A stretch of DNA of 64,000 nt from Thinopyrum elongatum (lineage: Eukaryota; Streptophyta; Magnoliopsida; Poales; Poaceae): NCBI GenBank assembly GCA_011799875.1, contig CM022303.1, positions 731,300,970 through 731,364,969 on the forward strand, given 5' to 3'. Below the pieces are notes generated by a model, which did no database searches, was not told the origin of the DNA, and worked only from the letters and a program-made list of their open reading frames with translations. The position numbers and the translations under genes were made by a program. Below are positions 23,273 to 35,790 of this stretch, piece by piece (position 1 is the first letter of the stretch; each line of letters opens with the position of its first letter).

Positions 23273-23305
23273 GTCTCCCACTTGCACTAGAGTCAATAAT
23301 CTAGT

Positions 23306-23504
23306 TCACATCGTCATGTGATTTAACACCAGTAGTTCACATCATCATGTGATTAACACATCAATAATCTAGTTCACATCGCCATGTGATTTAACACCAA
23401 TAGTTCACATCGTCATGTGATTAACACCGATAGTTCACATCGCCATGTGACCAACACCCAAAGGGTTTACTAGAGTCAATAATCTTGTTCACATCGCCAT
23501 GTGA
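23306..23504. repeat. Array of six short hairpin units next to the 3' LTR of Copia A
   Basis: Units of the form TCACAT-NNNN-ATGTGA recur six times, separated by 'taacac' spacers. The 6-bp stems are identical in all units, while the 4-base loop varies (cgtc, catc, cgcc). Confidence 0.9.
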
Positions 23505-23539
23505 TTAACACCCAAAGAGTACTAAGGTGTGATCATGTT

Positions 23540-24660
23540 TTGCTTGTGAGAGAAGTTTAGTCAGCGAGTCTGTCACATTTAGATTCGTATGTATATTTGC
23601 AAATTTCTATGTCTATAATGCTCTGCATGGTGCTACTCTAGCTAATTGCTCCCACTTTCAATACGTATCCAGATTGAAACTCAGAGTCGTCTAGATTAGT
23701 GTTAAACCTTGCATCGTCGTAACCCTTTACGACGAACCCTTTATCACCTCCATAACCGAGAAACATTTCCTTAGTCCTCTAAGGATAATTTTGACCGCTG
23801 TCCAGTGATCTACTCCTGGATCACTATTGTACCCCCTTGCCAAACTCATAGGAAGGCACACAACAGGTCTGGTACACAGCATGGCATACTTTATAGAACC
23901 TATGACTGATGCATAGGGGAATGACTTTCATTCTCTTTCTATCTTCTGCCGTGGTCGGGCTTTGAATCTTACTCAACTTCACACTTTACAATACAGGCTA
24001 GAACTCTTTCTTTCACTGATCCATTTTGAACTCCTTCGAAATCTTGTCAAGGTATGTGCTTTGTGATAGTCCTATTAAGCGTCTCGATCTATCTCTATAG
24101 ATCTTAATGCCTAATACATAAGTAGCTTTACCGAGGTCTTTTATTGAAAAATTCTTATTCAAGTATCCATTTATGCTATCCAGAAATTCTATATCATTTC
24201 CAATCAACAATATGTCATCCATATATAATATCAGAAATGCTACAGAGCTCCCACTCATTTTTTTGTAAATACAGGATTCACCATAAGTCTGTATAAAACC
24301 ATATGCTTTGATCACCTCATCAAAGCGTATATTCCAACTCCGAGATGCTTGCACCAGTCTATAGATGGATCGCTGGAGCTTGCACACTTTGTTAGCACCT
24401 TTAGGATCGACAAAACCTTCTGGTTGCATCATATACAACTCTTCTTTAAGAAATCCATTAAGAATTTCAGTTTTGACATCCATTTGCCAAATTTCATAAA
24501 ATACGGCAACTGCTAACATGATTCGGACAGGCTTAAGCACCGCTACGGGTGAGAAAGTCTCATCGTAGTCAACCCCTTGAACTTATCGAAAATCTTTTGC
24601 AACAAGTCGAGCTTTGTAGATAGTTAAATTACCATCTGCGTCCGTCTTCTTCTTGAAGAT
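23540..24660 (-). pseudogene. Reverse transcriptase/RNase H region of Copia A
   Basis: The best stretch, 24540-24013, contains WQMDVKTEILNGFLKEELYM, the active-site motif ILYMDDILLIGND and LGKATYVLGIKI, typical of Copia reverse transcriptase. Upstream, a TGG-to-TGA change separates it from the integrase frame. RNase H sequence down to about 23540 is present but broken. Confidence 0.85.
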
Positions 24661-26025
24661 TCATTTATTCTCTATGGCTTGCCAATCATCGGGCAAGTCC
24701 ACCAAAGTCCACACTTTGTTCTCATACATGGATCCTATCTCAGATTTCATGGCTTCAAGCCATCTATCGGAATCTGGGCTCATCATAGCTTCTTCATAGT
24801 TCGTAGGTTCGCCTTGGTCTAGTAACATGACTTTCAGAACAGGATTACCGTACCATTCTGGTGCGGATCGTGCTCTAGTTGACCTATGAAGTTCAGTAGC
24901 AAATTGGTCTAAAGTTTCATGAGCATCATCATTAGCTTCCTCTCTAGTTAGTGTAGGCATCACGGGAACGGTTTTCTGTGATGAGCTACTTTCCAATTCG
25001 AGAGAAGGTACAATTACCTCATCAAGTTCTACTTTCCTCCCACTCACTTCTTTCGAGAGAAACTCCTTCTCTAGAAAGGACCAATTCTTAGCAACAAAGA
25101 TCTTGCCTTCGGATCTGTGGTAGAAGGTGTACCCAATAGTTTCCTTAGGGTATTCTATGAAGACGCACTTCTCCGATTTAGGTTCGAGCTTATCAGGCTG
25201 AAGCCTTTTGACATAAGCGTCGCATCCCCAAACTTTAAGAAACAATAGCTTTGGTTTCTTGCCAAACCATAGTTCATATGGTGTCGTCTCAACGGATTTA
25301 GACGGTGCCCTATTTAACGTGAATGCAGCTGTCTCTATTGCATAACCCCAAAACGATAGTAGTAAATCGGTAAGAGACATCATAGAACGCACCATATCTA
25401 ATAAAGTACGGTTACGATGTTCGGACACACCATTACGCTGTGGTGTTCCAGGTGGCGTGAGTTGTGAAACTGTTCCACATTGTTTTAAATGAAGGCCAAA
25501 CTCGTAACTCAAATATTCGCCTCCACGTAGAAACTTTATTTTCTTGTTACGATGATTCTCCACTTCACTCTGAAATTCTTTGAACTTTTCAAATGTTTCA
25601 GACTTGAGTTTCATGAAGTAGATATACCCATATCTACTCAAATCATCTGTGAAGGTCAGAAAATAATGATACCCGCCGCGTGCTTCAACACTCATCGGAC
25701 CGCATACATCGGTATGTATTATTTCCAATAAGTCATCAGATCGCTCCATTGTTCCGAAGAACGGAGTTTTAGTCATCTTGCCCATAAGGCATGGTTCGCA
25801 AGAATCAAATGATTCATAATCAAGTGATACCAAAAGCCCATCTGCATGGAGTTTCTTCATGCGCTTTACACCAATATGACCTAAACGGCAGTGCCACAAA
25901 TATGTTGCACTATCATTATCAACTTTGCATCTTTTGGCATCATTATTATGAATATGTGTATCACTACGATCGAGATTCAATAAACCATTTACATTGGTTG
26001 TATGACCATAGAAGGTTTCATTCAT
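24661..26025 (-). pseudogene. Integrase region of Copia A, lacking the second catalytic Asp
   Basis: The order is GAG-pre-integrase zinc site (LWHCRLGHIGVKRMKKLH, then CEPCLMGKMTK), first catalytic Asp in HTDVCGP, then KFLRGGEYLSYEFG, then NGVSEHRNRTLLDM with the Glu. Copia B keeps RSDC before RGEY at the same place, so a 9-bp deletion in A removed the residues that include the second Asp. The long open frame of 454 codons otherwise looks healthy. Confidence 0.85.
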
Positions 26026-26135
26026 GTAAACAGAACAACAATTATTCTCTGACTTAAATGAATAACCCTATTGCAATAAGCATGGTCTAATCATATTAAT
26101 GCTCAACGCAAACACCAAATAATATTTATTTAGGT

Positions 26136-27110
26136 TCAACACGAGTGTGCGATAGTGATCATATCAACCTTGGAATCAATTCCAACACACATCGTCACCT
26201 CGCCCTTAACTAGTCTTTGTTTATTCTGCAACTCATGTTTCGAGTTACAAATCTTAGCAACTGAACCAGTATCAAATACCCAGGGGCTACTACGAACACT
26301 AGTAAGGTACACATCAATAACATGTATATAAAATATACATTCGTTCACTTTGCCATCCTTTTTATCCTCCAAGTATTTGGGGCAGTTCCGCTTCTAGTGA
26401 CCATTCCCTTTGCAATAGAAGCACTCAGTTTCAGTCTTAGGTCCAGCTTGGGCTTCTTCACGGGAGTGGCAACTTGTTTGACATTCTTTTTGAAGTTCCC
26501 TTTCTTTTCCCTTTGCCCTTTTTCTTGAAACTAGTGGTCTTGTTAACCATCAACACTTGATGCTCTTTCTTGATTTCTACCTTCACCAATTTCCGTATCG
26601 CGAAGAGCTCGGGAATCATTTTCGTCATCCCTTGCACATTATAGTTCATCACGAAGTTCTAGTAGCTTGGTGATAGTGACTAGAGAACTCTTGTCAATCA
26701 CTATCTTATCTGGAAGATTTACTCCCACTTGATTCAAGCGATTGTAGTACCTAGACATTCTGAGCATATGCTCACTGGCTGAGCTATTCTCCTCCATCTT
26801 GTAGGCAAAGTACTTGTCAGAGGTCTTATACCTCTCGACATGGGCATGAATCTGAAATACCAATTTCAGCACTTGGAACATCTCATATGCTCCGTGGAGT
26901 TCAAAACGTTTTTGAAGTCCCGGTTCTAAGCCGTAAAGCATGGCGCCAAACGTTCATAACGTCTGTATCTGCTCCTGCAATAGGTATATTACCTAGCGGT
27001 GCATCAAGGACATAATTCTTCTATGCAGCAATGAGGATAATCCTCAGATCACGGACCCAGTCCGCATCATTGCTACTATCATCTTTTAACTTATTTTCTC
27101 TAGGAACATA
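26136..27110 (-). pseudogene. gag and protease region of Copia A
   Basis: Fragments in order are the gag helical domain (26941-26639, GLEPGLQKRFELHGAYEMFQ), a basic linker (26652-26458) and protease (26372-26136, SPWVFDTGSVAKIC with the DTG motif). The zinc knuckle between them lies in a broken stretch. Frameshifts separate all parts. Confidence 0.8.
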
Positions 27111-28361
27111 TCAAAAATAGGGGAGCTATATCGTGAGCTATTGATCTCCAACATAGATTTGCAAATACTATCAGGACTAAGTTCATGATAAATTAAGCTC
27201 AATTAATCAAATTACTAATGAAATCCCACTTAAATAAACATCCCTCAAGTTATCTAAGTGATACGTGATCCAAAACAACTAACACATGTCCGATCATCAT
27301 GTGAGATGGGGTAGTCATCAATGGTGAACATCTCTATGTTGATCATATCTACTATATGACTCACGTTCGACCTTTCGATCTCCAGTGTTCTGAGACCATG
27401 TCTATACATGCTAGGCTCATCAAGTTTAATCAAAGTATTATGCATGTGCAAAACTGTCTTACACCCATTGTATGTGAACGTAGAGTCTATCACACACGAT
27501 CATCACGTGGTGTCTCAACACGACGAACTGTAGCAACGATGCATACTCAGGGAGAACACTTTTACCTTGAAATTTAGTGAAGGGATCATCTTATAATGCT
27601 ACCGCCGTACTAAGCAAAATAAGATGGATAAAAAATAAACATCACATGCAATCAAAATATGTGACATGATATGGCCATCATCATCTTGTGCTTTTGATCT
27701 CCATCTCCAAAGCATCGTCATGATCTCCATCATCACCAGCTCGACACCTTGATCTCCATCGTTGTGTCGTGGTCGTCCCGCCAACTATTGCTTCTACAAT
27801 TATTGCTAACGCATAGCGATAAAGTAAAGCAATTACATGGCGCTTGCATTTCATACAATAAAGAGACAACCATAAGGCTCCTGCCGGTTGCCAGATATCT
27901 TACAAAACATGATCATCTCATACAATAATGTATATCACATCATGTCTTGACCATATCACATCACAACATACCCTGCAAAAACAAATTAGACGTCCTCTAC
28001 TTTGTTGTTGCAAGTTTTACGTGGCTGCTATGGATTTCTAGCAAGAACCGGTCTTACCCACGGCAAAAACCACAACGGTGTTTCGTCAAGTTTAATGTTT
28101 TAACCTTCTTCATGGACCGGCCGCAGTCAAATTCAATTCAACTAAAGTAGGAGAAACAGACACCCGCCAGCCACCTTTATGCAAAACTAGTTGCATGTCA
28201 GTCGGTGGAACCGGTCTCATGTGCGTGGACATCTAAGGTTGGTCCGGGCCGCTTCATCCCACAATACCGCCGAATCAAAATTAGACATTGGTGGTAAGCA
28301 GTATGACCATCACCACTCACAACTCTTTGTGTTCTACTCGTGCATATCATCTACGCATAGA
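27111..28361 (-). other. 5' untranslated leader of Copia A
   Basis: Lies between the 5' LTR and gag. No coding sequence was seen, only short chance frames. A leader of this size is usual in the Angela/BARE group. Confidence 0.7.
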
Positions 28362-28379
28362 CCTGACTCATGATGCCAC
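28362..28379 (-). other. Decayed primer-binding site of Copia A
   Basis: On the minus strand, directly after the LTR, the sequence is TGGCATCATGAG, a diverged form of the initiator-Met-tRNA site TGGTATCAGAGC seen intact in Copia B. Confidence 0.7.
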
Positions 28380-30141
28380 TGTTGGGAATCGTTGCATGGA
28401 AAACAAAAAAAATTCTACGCACACGCAATGATCTATCGATGGAGATGCATAGCAACAAGGGGGAGAGTGTGTCTACGTACCCTTGTAGACCGTAAGCGGA
28501 AGCGTTTGACAACGCGGTTGATGTAGTCGAACTTCTTCGCGCTTCAACCGATCAAGTACCGAACGCACGGCACCTCCGCGTTCTGCACACGTTCAGCTCG
28601 GTGACGTCCCTCGCCTTCTTGATCCAGCAAGACATCGAGGTAGTAGATGAGTTCCGTCAGCACGACGGTGTGGTGACGGTGATGGTGAAGTGATCTTCGC
28701 AGGGCTTCGCCTAAGCACTATGAAAATATGACTAGGGTGTAAACAGTGGAGGGGGCGCCACAAACGGCTAGGCAATTGTCTGGTGTGTGCTAGGCGCCCC
28801 CCTCCCACATATATATAGGTGGGTGGGAGGGAGGTGCAGCCATAGAAGGCGCCCAAGTAGGAGGAATCCTACTTGGAGTCCCTCCCAAGGCGCCCCCCCC
28901 CCCGCCATATATAACCGAGGGGGAAGGAAAGAGGGGGGGAGAGGGCAGGAAGTGGTAATCCTAGTCCACACTTTCCTTTCCCTTCTCCCCTTTCCTTCTC
29001 CTCCTTAGGCCGGCCCATATGGGGGGCGCACCAGCCCCTTGTGGCTGGTGCGTTTCCCCTCTTGGCCCATAAGGCCCATATCTTTTGCCGGGGGTGCCCG
29101 GAACCCCTTCCGGTGACCCGATAAGTAACCGGTACCCCCCGAAACACTTCCGGTGTCCGAATACCATCGTCCTATATATCAATCTTTACCTCTCGACCAT
29201 TTCGAGACTCCTCGTCATGTCCGTGATCTCATCCGGGACTCCGAACAATATTCGGTCACCAAATCACATAACTCATATAATACTATATCGTCATCGAACG
29301 TTAAGCGTGCGGACCCTACGGGTTCGAGAACTATGTAGACATGACCGAGACACTTCTCCGGTCAATAACCAATAGCGGAACCTGTATGCCCATATTGGCT
29401 CCTACATATTCTACGAAGATCTTTATCGGTCGAACCGTTATGACAACATACGTAATTCCCTTTGTCCATCGGTATGTTACTTGCCCGAGATTTGATCGTC
29501 GGTATCTCTATACCTAGTTTAATCTCGTTACCGGCAAGTCTCTTTAATTTTTCCGTAATACATCAGCTCGTAACTAACTCCTTAGTCATTTGCTTGCAAT
29601 CTTTTGATGTGTATTACCGAGAGGGCCCAGAGATACCTCTCCGATACTCGGAGTGACAAATCCTAATCTCGATCTATGCCAACTCAACAAACACCTTCGG
29701 AGATACCTGTAGAGCATCTTTATGATCACCCAGTTACGTTCTGACGTTTGATAGCACACAAGTTATTCCTCCGGTATCCGGGAGTTGCATAATCTCATAG
29801 TCAAAGGAATATGTATTTGACATGAAGAAAGCAATAGCAATAAAACTGAACGATCATTATGCTAAGCTAACGGGTGGGTCTTGTCCATCACATCATTCTC
29901 CTAATGATGTGATCCCATTATCAAATGACAACACATGTCCATGGTTAGGAATCCTTGACCATCTTTGATCAATGAGCTAGTCTAGTAGAGGCTTACTAGG
30001 GACACGATATTTGTTTATGTATTCACATATGTATTTAAGTTTCTGATCAATACAATTCTAGCATGAATAATAAACATTTATCATGAATAAGGAAATATAA
30101 AATAACAACTTTATTATTGCCTCTAGGGCATATTTCCTTCA
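28380..30141 (-). repeat. 5' LTR of Copia A (1762 bp)
   Basis: Same ends as the 3' LTR, differing by scattered substitutions and small indels, for instance in the C-run near 28895. Confidence 0.95.
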
Positions 30142-30206
30142 ATTCTTAGATCGAATAATAATCTATTATGTTATGTATGCATATATGTTCCAGATTTTGG
30201 CGTCGA

Positions 30207-31799
30207 ATGATGGATCGTAGTTGGATGTACTCCATACCACGGGCATCCAATGATTTTGTTAATGGTTTGATAGAGTTCTTACAGTTTGCGGAGGAATATG
30301 TTAGGAAAAAGGGTTCGAAGAAAATATGTTGTCCATGTGTTGTTTGCGAGAATGATGTTATGTACACAATTGAAAATGCAGAGTTGCATAAGCACTTGTT
30401 GGCTAGTGGTTTCATGCCCGGTTATACGACATGGACAAGTCATGGTGAGGATGGGATGTCATGTGAAGGAGTGGAACATGGTGAGGAACAAGAATGGATG
30501 ATAGATGGACATGATGAACAATCTTACGGTGATGAATACAACAAGTCCGGTGAAGAGTCCGGCGAAAGTGACGAGGCCGAAACGGAGGAGGCAATCATGT
30601 GGAGCAAATTGGCGGAAATGGTGCACGATGAACACATGCAAGAGTTGATAGTGAAGGAGACTAGCACCGAGGCAGCTTCTCGTAGAGAGGCTACCAAACT
30701 GGCGACTCTTGTGAAGGACTCAACAACTCCTTTGTATGCTAGTTGCAAGGCAAAACACACCCGACTAAGTGTCACGATGAATCTTATGGACATTAAGGCA
30801 AAAAGCAATAGCACAGACACTTCCGTCGATATGAATTTGAAGTTTTTGCATGATGTTCTGCCTGAAGGCAACATGTTGCCAAAATGTATCGATGAGGCAA
30901 GGTAGGTATTGTGTCCTCTTGACATCGAGCTGGTAAAGTACCATGCGTGCAAAAATGACTGCATCATTTACCGGGATGAGTACTCCAACCTAACAAGGTG
31001 TCCAACATGCAATTTTCCCGGATTCAAGCAGGGAAACGATAGTCGGGAAGACAATGATGATGTTAGGGCACCCACTAGCGGTACTCCTTTTAAGGTTGTT
31101 GGTACTTTTCAATCATTCCACGCCTGAAGCATTTGTATGTAAACAAGAAGCATTCAAAGCTTATGCTTTGGCGATGAGGGGGTGCGGACATATGACGCTA
31201 AAACGGGTACGTACTTCCCTATGAAAGCCGTGCTACTCACGACGGTGCAGGACAATCCGGCATACGGTTATAATTTGGGTTAGGTTTGCCACGGGAACTG
31301 TGCATGTGTTAGGTGCATGGATGAAACTCATTCTCTATATCTGAACGCCTCTCATAAAACAGTTTACATGGGGCACAGAAGATTGCTGAACAAAAATCAT
31401 GAATGGAGAAATAGAGAAGATTTGTTCAATGACACAAAAGAAAAGCGAGGAAAGCCACGCAAAACGAGTGGAATAGAAATCCAACAAATTCTGAACTACT
31501 GGGAAGAGTGTCCAGAGCCTGGAAAGAATCAGAAGAGAGTGGAGCCACTGTTAAAATTATGGAAAACGCGGTGTCCATTTTGGGAGTATCTCTCCACGCC
31601 CCATTGTATCGATGTCATGCATATCGCGGAGAATGTTTGCGAGAGTTTGGTTGCTACCATTTTGAACATCCCAGAAATGACAAAAGATACAGTGAGCTCA
31701 ACAAAAGACCTAGAATCAGTTCAATTTAGGCCGGATTTGTGGGCTGACGTGGAGGAAAGCGAATATATATATGCGTGCATGTGTGGATCAGATAGATAA
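30207..31799 (+). pseudogene. TNP2-type CACTA transposase, internally deleted (region 1)
   Basis: ATGs at 30207/30210 start MMDRSWMYS, the transposase-associated domain typical of En/Spm TNP2 proteins (CCPCVVCEN, HLLASGFMPGYTTW). A stop at 30903 follows. Homology continues with PLDIELVKYHACKNDC and RCPTC. Sequence then jumps from KLMLWR-type sequence near 31165 to the later part of TNP2 (AVLLTTVQDNPAYG, then CPFWEYLSTPHCIDVMHIAENV). The conserved central core, including the DGFNP motif seen in the second CACTA element, is missing. Non-functional. Confidence 0.8.
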
Positions 31800-31859
31800 T
31801 AGCCGTGTCGTGTGACGAATATATTGATTAGAAGGATTAACCGTTTAAAAGAATTCCAA

Positions 31860-32530
31860 AGAAAACATTAAAAATTTGCGGCGGTGGGCGGGGGAGGGGG
31901 TATGCCATGTCAGACATTTGCGGTGGCGGCGTAGGCCGGAACGCCCGCCACGTCGATCCCCTCCCCAAATCCCTCCCTCTTACCTTACCACGTGTTTTGT
32001 TCAAACCATGCCCCCTCCCAACCGAAATCGCCAGCCGCCGCCACTGCGCGCCGTTGACCTCACCTCGCCGGCGTCCTCGCCTCCTGCGCCGCCCCCGATG
32101 CCGCCGCGTGCTCGCCTGCCGCGCTTGCACGGCTAAGGAAGAGACTAGGGCGCCACCGCGGGGTCCTCGTCACGTGCCCACGCTCTAGTCCGACAACAAC
32201 GACGGCCCCAAGATCTCCTCCAACACCGTCGCCGGCATGCCCACTGTACTCCAACACCACCGCCACCGCCGAGCCGTCTCCCACCAAGGTACATATATAA
32301 TACGGCTGACCCATCTGCTTCAATTAACATGAAACAAAATTATTTGAGCAACGCAAGGTGTTTGATGAAATGTCTACACCGGTTTATTTGCAGGAATTAA
32401 TATGAGTGCCAATGTTCTGACGAAACGTTGATTAATTTCCGTTTCGTCAAATTTCTGGCACTCAATATGCCCTACTTTTAGCGAAGATCATGCCAAAATT
32501 TTAACTCTTTGTCAATTTGGCAGTTGGACG
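31860..32530 (+). other. Second block of CACTA 5'-type sequence inside region 1
   Basis: It begins with 'ggcggtgggcgg' and 'cccgcca' repeats, then a CG-rich leader, then at about 32395-32520 a stretch ('atgagtgccaa', 'taatttccgtttcgt', 'cactcaatatg') that also occurs at 21390-21500 near the left end. No gene is supported within it. Confidence 0.6.
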
Positions 32531-32593
32531 AATGGATCCCCACGCCGGAGCACGTCTCAAGACGAACTCATCGACAACAACCCTGACGTTGAG

Positions 32594-33792
32594 GTGGGCG
32601 CCCCCGATGTCAAGACGGGCGACGACCATCATGAAGAACCGCCCACCGGGCGAGGAGAAATGAGCCACACTGATGGGACTTCATCCAGCACCGCCGCCAA
32701 CAAGAGCACGCGTAAGCTAGGCAACCAAACAAGCTTCACGAAGGTATCATTAGGAGAGCCCGTCGCCCCAGATGCCGCGGCAAAGACATATAGTAAAATG
32801 CTAGGTTGCATCTTGAGAAAAAACGTCTCGATCAGTTGCAAGGATATCGGCAGACATAAGCAGAAGCTACTCGAAGTATTACACCAGAGTTATGCATTTC
32901 CATCTGACTCTAAAAAAAAAGGCCGAAGAGTATGCCCAATCGAAATGGCCGAAAATGTTTAGGGACTAGAAGAGCAGTGCCCGTTGCAATCTCGTGGGTA
33001 AGTACTTCGAGACCGTTAAGTGGCTCAATCCAACTATGGATCACAAAGAATGGAGGAAGTTTTGTGAATCATCAGGGAGCGAGTCAAGCAAAGAGGTGAG
33101 CGATCATTTCCGTAATTTACGGAAAAATCTGTCTGGTAACCACTGTCTGCGCCCTGGTGGTTACAAAGCTGCAATACCCAAGTGGGAGAAGGAGGCCGCG
33201 GAATTTGAAGCCACGGGTAAACCACCCCCATTCTTGGAACATTGAGATCATCCTCGTTACTTCCATTTCCTTAGGCCCGTGCAGTTCGAGACCCAGAGAC
33301 TAACGAGTTCGTCATCCCGACGCCGCAACTTCGCTCCACGAAGGAGAGCTTGGTTGCGTCACTGAAGACTAATAATTTAGTACGTACTACAATTATTATC
33401 ATACTAATGGTTTACCACAACTTATGTACTTTTTTGTAGAGAACAATGAAGGAGGAATTTGGACCCGGTCTGGATGAATCTCCATACGGCTATAGGTATG
33501 AAGACCATCTTACACGGGCTGTGAACGAGGGATTTTGGGTTGACAGGAAGCCCAAGACTGGGCGTGTGTTGGGCACGGGTAGGATGCTGTGGGACCAGGC
33601 CTATTCCCAGACCAAAGAGTTAAAAAATATAGAAGGAAAATCAAGGTTGATGACAAGATCGACGCCAAAGTAGATGTGAAACTAGATGCAGCAATTCAAA
33701 GAAGGCTAGCTGAAATATTCCCGTATGGCCACGAGCATCATCTGTATAGTAGCACCCAACAGCCACAAGCATCGCCGGATGTTTCATGCTAG
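32594..33792 (+). pseudogene. TNPA/TNPD-like CACTA protein (Transposase_24 type), broken
   Basis: The segment WLNPTMDHKEWRKFCESSGS (about 33015-33080), then GGYKAAIPKWEKEAAEFEA, matches the conserved core I know from plant Transposase_24 proteins. A second exon-like part at 33446-33673 (RYEDHLTRAVNEGF, then LGTGRMLWDQAYSQT) follows an intron-like gap. Frame changes and stops separate the pieces, so it is decayed. Confidence 0.65.
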
Positions 33793-33804
33793 CTGCTAGC
33801 TAAA

Positions 33805-34920
33805 GTGAACGGCGCGCCGACGAAGGTTGCCAAGGGGCAAATAATTCCATTTACAGATGGTACTAGAATGATGCACGGGGTCGTCCTGCCACTGGACATG
33901 ACGAGGGTGCTAGTGCAGTACGTAATGCCGGGCTTTGAATATTGTTCGTTGCCTCACCCCCTTGATGAAGGCATCACTATGTTAGGACAAGTGATGCGGG
34001 GGTACCTGCCTAAGTGGCCACTCAGTGTTATAGAGGAGATTAGTCCACATGGATTCTCAGGTAATGACTGTGATCACGCCTTCGCGAACCTTGACCCTCT
34101 TTTCAACATTAACATCGGAGACAACATAGCCAACGATATTCGGCAATCAACGAGGAAGGATCTATGTGCTGATTGCGGACCATCTGCAGACAAGCCACCT
34201 GTGCCAATTGTATTTCCCGAAGGACATAAATGGAATCAGTATAACCCCGGCGAACCGTCTCTATCAGACTCTACGTTGATGACCCTCTCGACAGATCTTA
34301 ATGTTCTACACGACGACGTGGTACCTAGATCAAAAGAAGAAGGTCAACAAGGTTACAGGGCCAAGGTTCTACAAGGTTATAATTTCATTCTTCAGTTTCT
34401 GTCCGTTACAATTGATCTGCCATTTAATGAGGTGATCCATGCAAATATCTTCTATGTGAGTATACTCTCCCCGGAGTTAATGAGGCTTTGGGCACTTCAC
34501 CAAGCTTCATATCCCCTACTCGGGCATAGTAAAGTGTCTTTACTTGATCCTTTTTACATGCATTGCCACAACCTCGAATCCATAATTAGCCAGGAGCTCA
34601 TCTCGAGCTACCTATTCCCGTGCATGATTTTGACTCATCAGCAAAAGGACACCTTTCTGTTGCCATAGTGCGACAAGTAATTTTTAACATACACTCATTT
34701 ATTATGAAACATATATAGTTGACCTTCTAGTTTGATCTCATCCATGCTAATTTCTTCATTTATTGTGCAGCGACCGACATTGGATCGTAATCGCACTATT
34801 GCCAACGCAGGGCTTGGCATACTTCTTCGATTCGAAGAGAGCCCTCAGGAGCAATGGGCAAAATTGAAGGAGGTGTAAATGATGCTCTACGCAAGTGTAA
34901 GAACTTCAACAACAAGGTAA
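33805..34920 (+). pseudogene. ULP1-like cysteine protease gene carried by CACTA region 1, broken
   Basis: 33805-34668 encodes a domain (VLPLDMTRVLVQYVMPGFEY and later) like the one preceding Ulp1 in Kaonashi-type CACTA proteins, then a Ulp1-like N-part (FIVS/SILSPELMRLWALHQ and onward). After an intron-like gap, 34771-34830 encodes RHWIVIALLPTQGLAYFFDS, which fits the His and Asp segments of C48 peptidases. Frameshifts follow, and the catalytic Cys segment is not clear. ULP1 capture by plant CACTA and Mutator elements is known. Confidence 0.6.
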
Positions 34921-35559
34921 CACAGTATTCAGAATTCAAGTTCACCACTAGCGCTTGTTGCTATCAAGAACCAAATGTCAGAACCTCCCATATGTCTGGC
35001 TGCTTTATAATGGCTGTCATGAACGACTATTTGAAGAAAAGTCAATATTTGTGAAATCATAGCCAGATCATCAAGTAGTCTGAGGAGATGGAGAAGGACA
35101 TTGACATAGGGGAATTATTATGTGAGCCTAGGCGCATCCATAAGGTGTTGGCCAAAATCATCAACAAGGAGGTTGTAAATGAGGATGGGAAGTACCATTG
35201 CGCACCACAGTCACATGAAAAATGACTTCACCAAGTCGAAGACACATTTCGGTCATCGATTGCCAGCGAGTAGCCTACTCAAGACAATTTTTCAAAACAG
35301 CTTCATAAACTATTGATTATGTGTTGAGACACATGTTTTTTTCTCTGGAACTTTTTATACTCAACTGATTTGCTTCACTATTACTCTTATTTATTATGGC
35401 GACGTTCTAATAATTAATGTACTGCATGATTGTTTGAATGATGAGACAACATTCTATATTTGTATTACAATGTGATGATTGAGTGCGAAATACTCTAACC
35501 ACCTAATTATAATGCTGCCACGGCAGCAAAAAATGCTACCGCGGCAGCAATTCTTCTAT
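34921..35559 (+). other. Remnant 3' part of CACTA region 1
   Basis: Short open stretches only, such as 35083-35220. No domain was recognised. Confidence 0.4.
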
Positions 35560-35790
35560 ATGCCTAGACCACTACCAGTGGAGGGCGGAGAAAACTATTG
35601 TGGCGGGCATTACGCGCCGCCCGCCATTGTATCTATTAGAAACAGCCAAAAGCGCTGGCCACTAGAGTACGCCCACAAAGTGGCGGGCGCCCGCCCGCCA
35701 CTGATGCCACAATAGTAGTCGCAGGAGGTCGGTGACGGGCGGCCCTGGGAGCCTTGCCCGCCACTACTGGCCTTTTTCCCACCCGTCACT
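35560..35790. repeat. Subterminal repeats, right side of CACTA region 1
   Basis: 'ggcgggc' and 'gcccgcca' recur in both orientations, as on the left side. The end near 35783 has the inner terminal motif but lacks cagtagtg. Confidence 0.65.

Larger units (their letters stand above)
21509..30141 (-). mobile_element. Copia LTR retrotransposon A (Angela/BARE/WIS-type), complete with both LTRs
   Basis: The element is 8633 bp, on the minus strand, nested in CACTA region 1. LTRs are 28380-30141 (5') and 21509-23272 (3'). A perfect 5-bp duplication attct flanks it (21504-21508, 30142-30146). Gene order on the minus strand is gag, protease, integrase, reverse transcriptase, the Copia order. All coding parts carry stops or frameshifts. 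Confidence 0.95.
20550..35790 (+). mobile_element. CACTA transposon region 1 (Caspar-like), decayed and possibly two fused copies
   Basis: It begins CACTACTGGGAAAGGGC at 20550, a CACTA terminal repeat, followed by subterminal 'gtggcgggc / gcccgccac' repeats. Inside are a broken TNP2 gene, a TNPA/TNPD-like gene and a ULP1-like gene, all plus strand. Subterminal repeats return at about 35560-35790, ending near 'ggcctttttccc' at 35772-35783, but the expected terminal cagtagtg and a 3-bp duplication are missing. Copia element A is nested at 21509-30141. A second block of 5'-type sequence at 31860-32530 suggests a fusion of two related copies. Confidence 0.75.
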
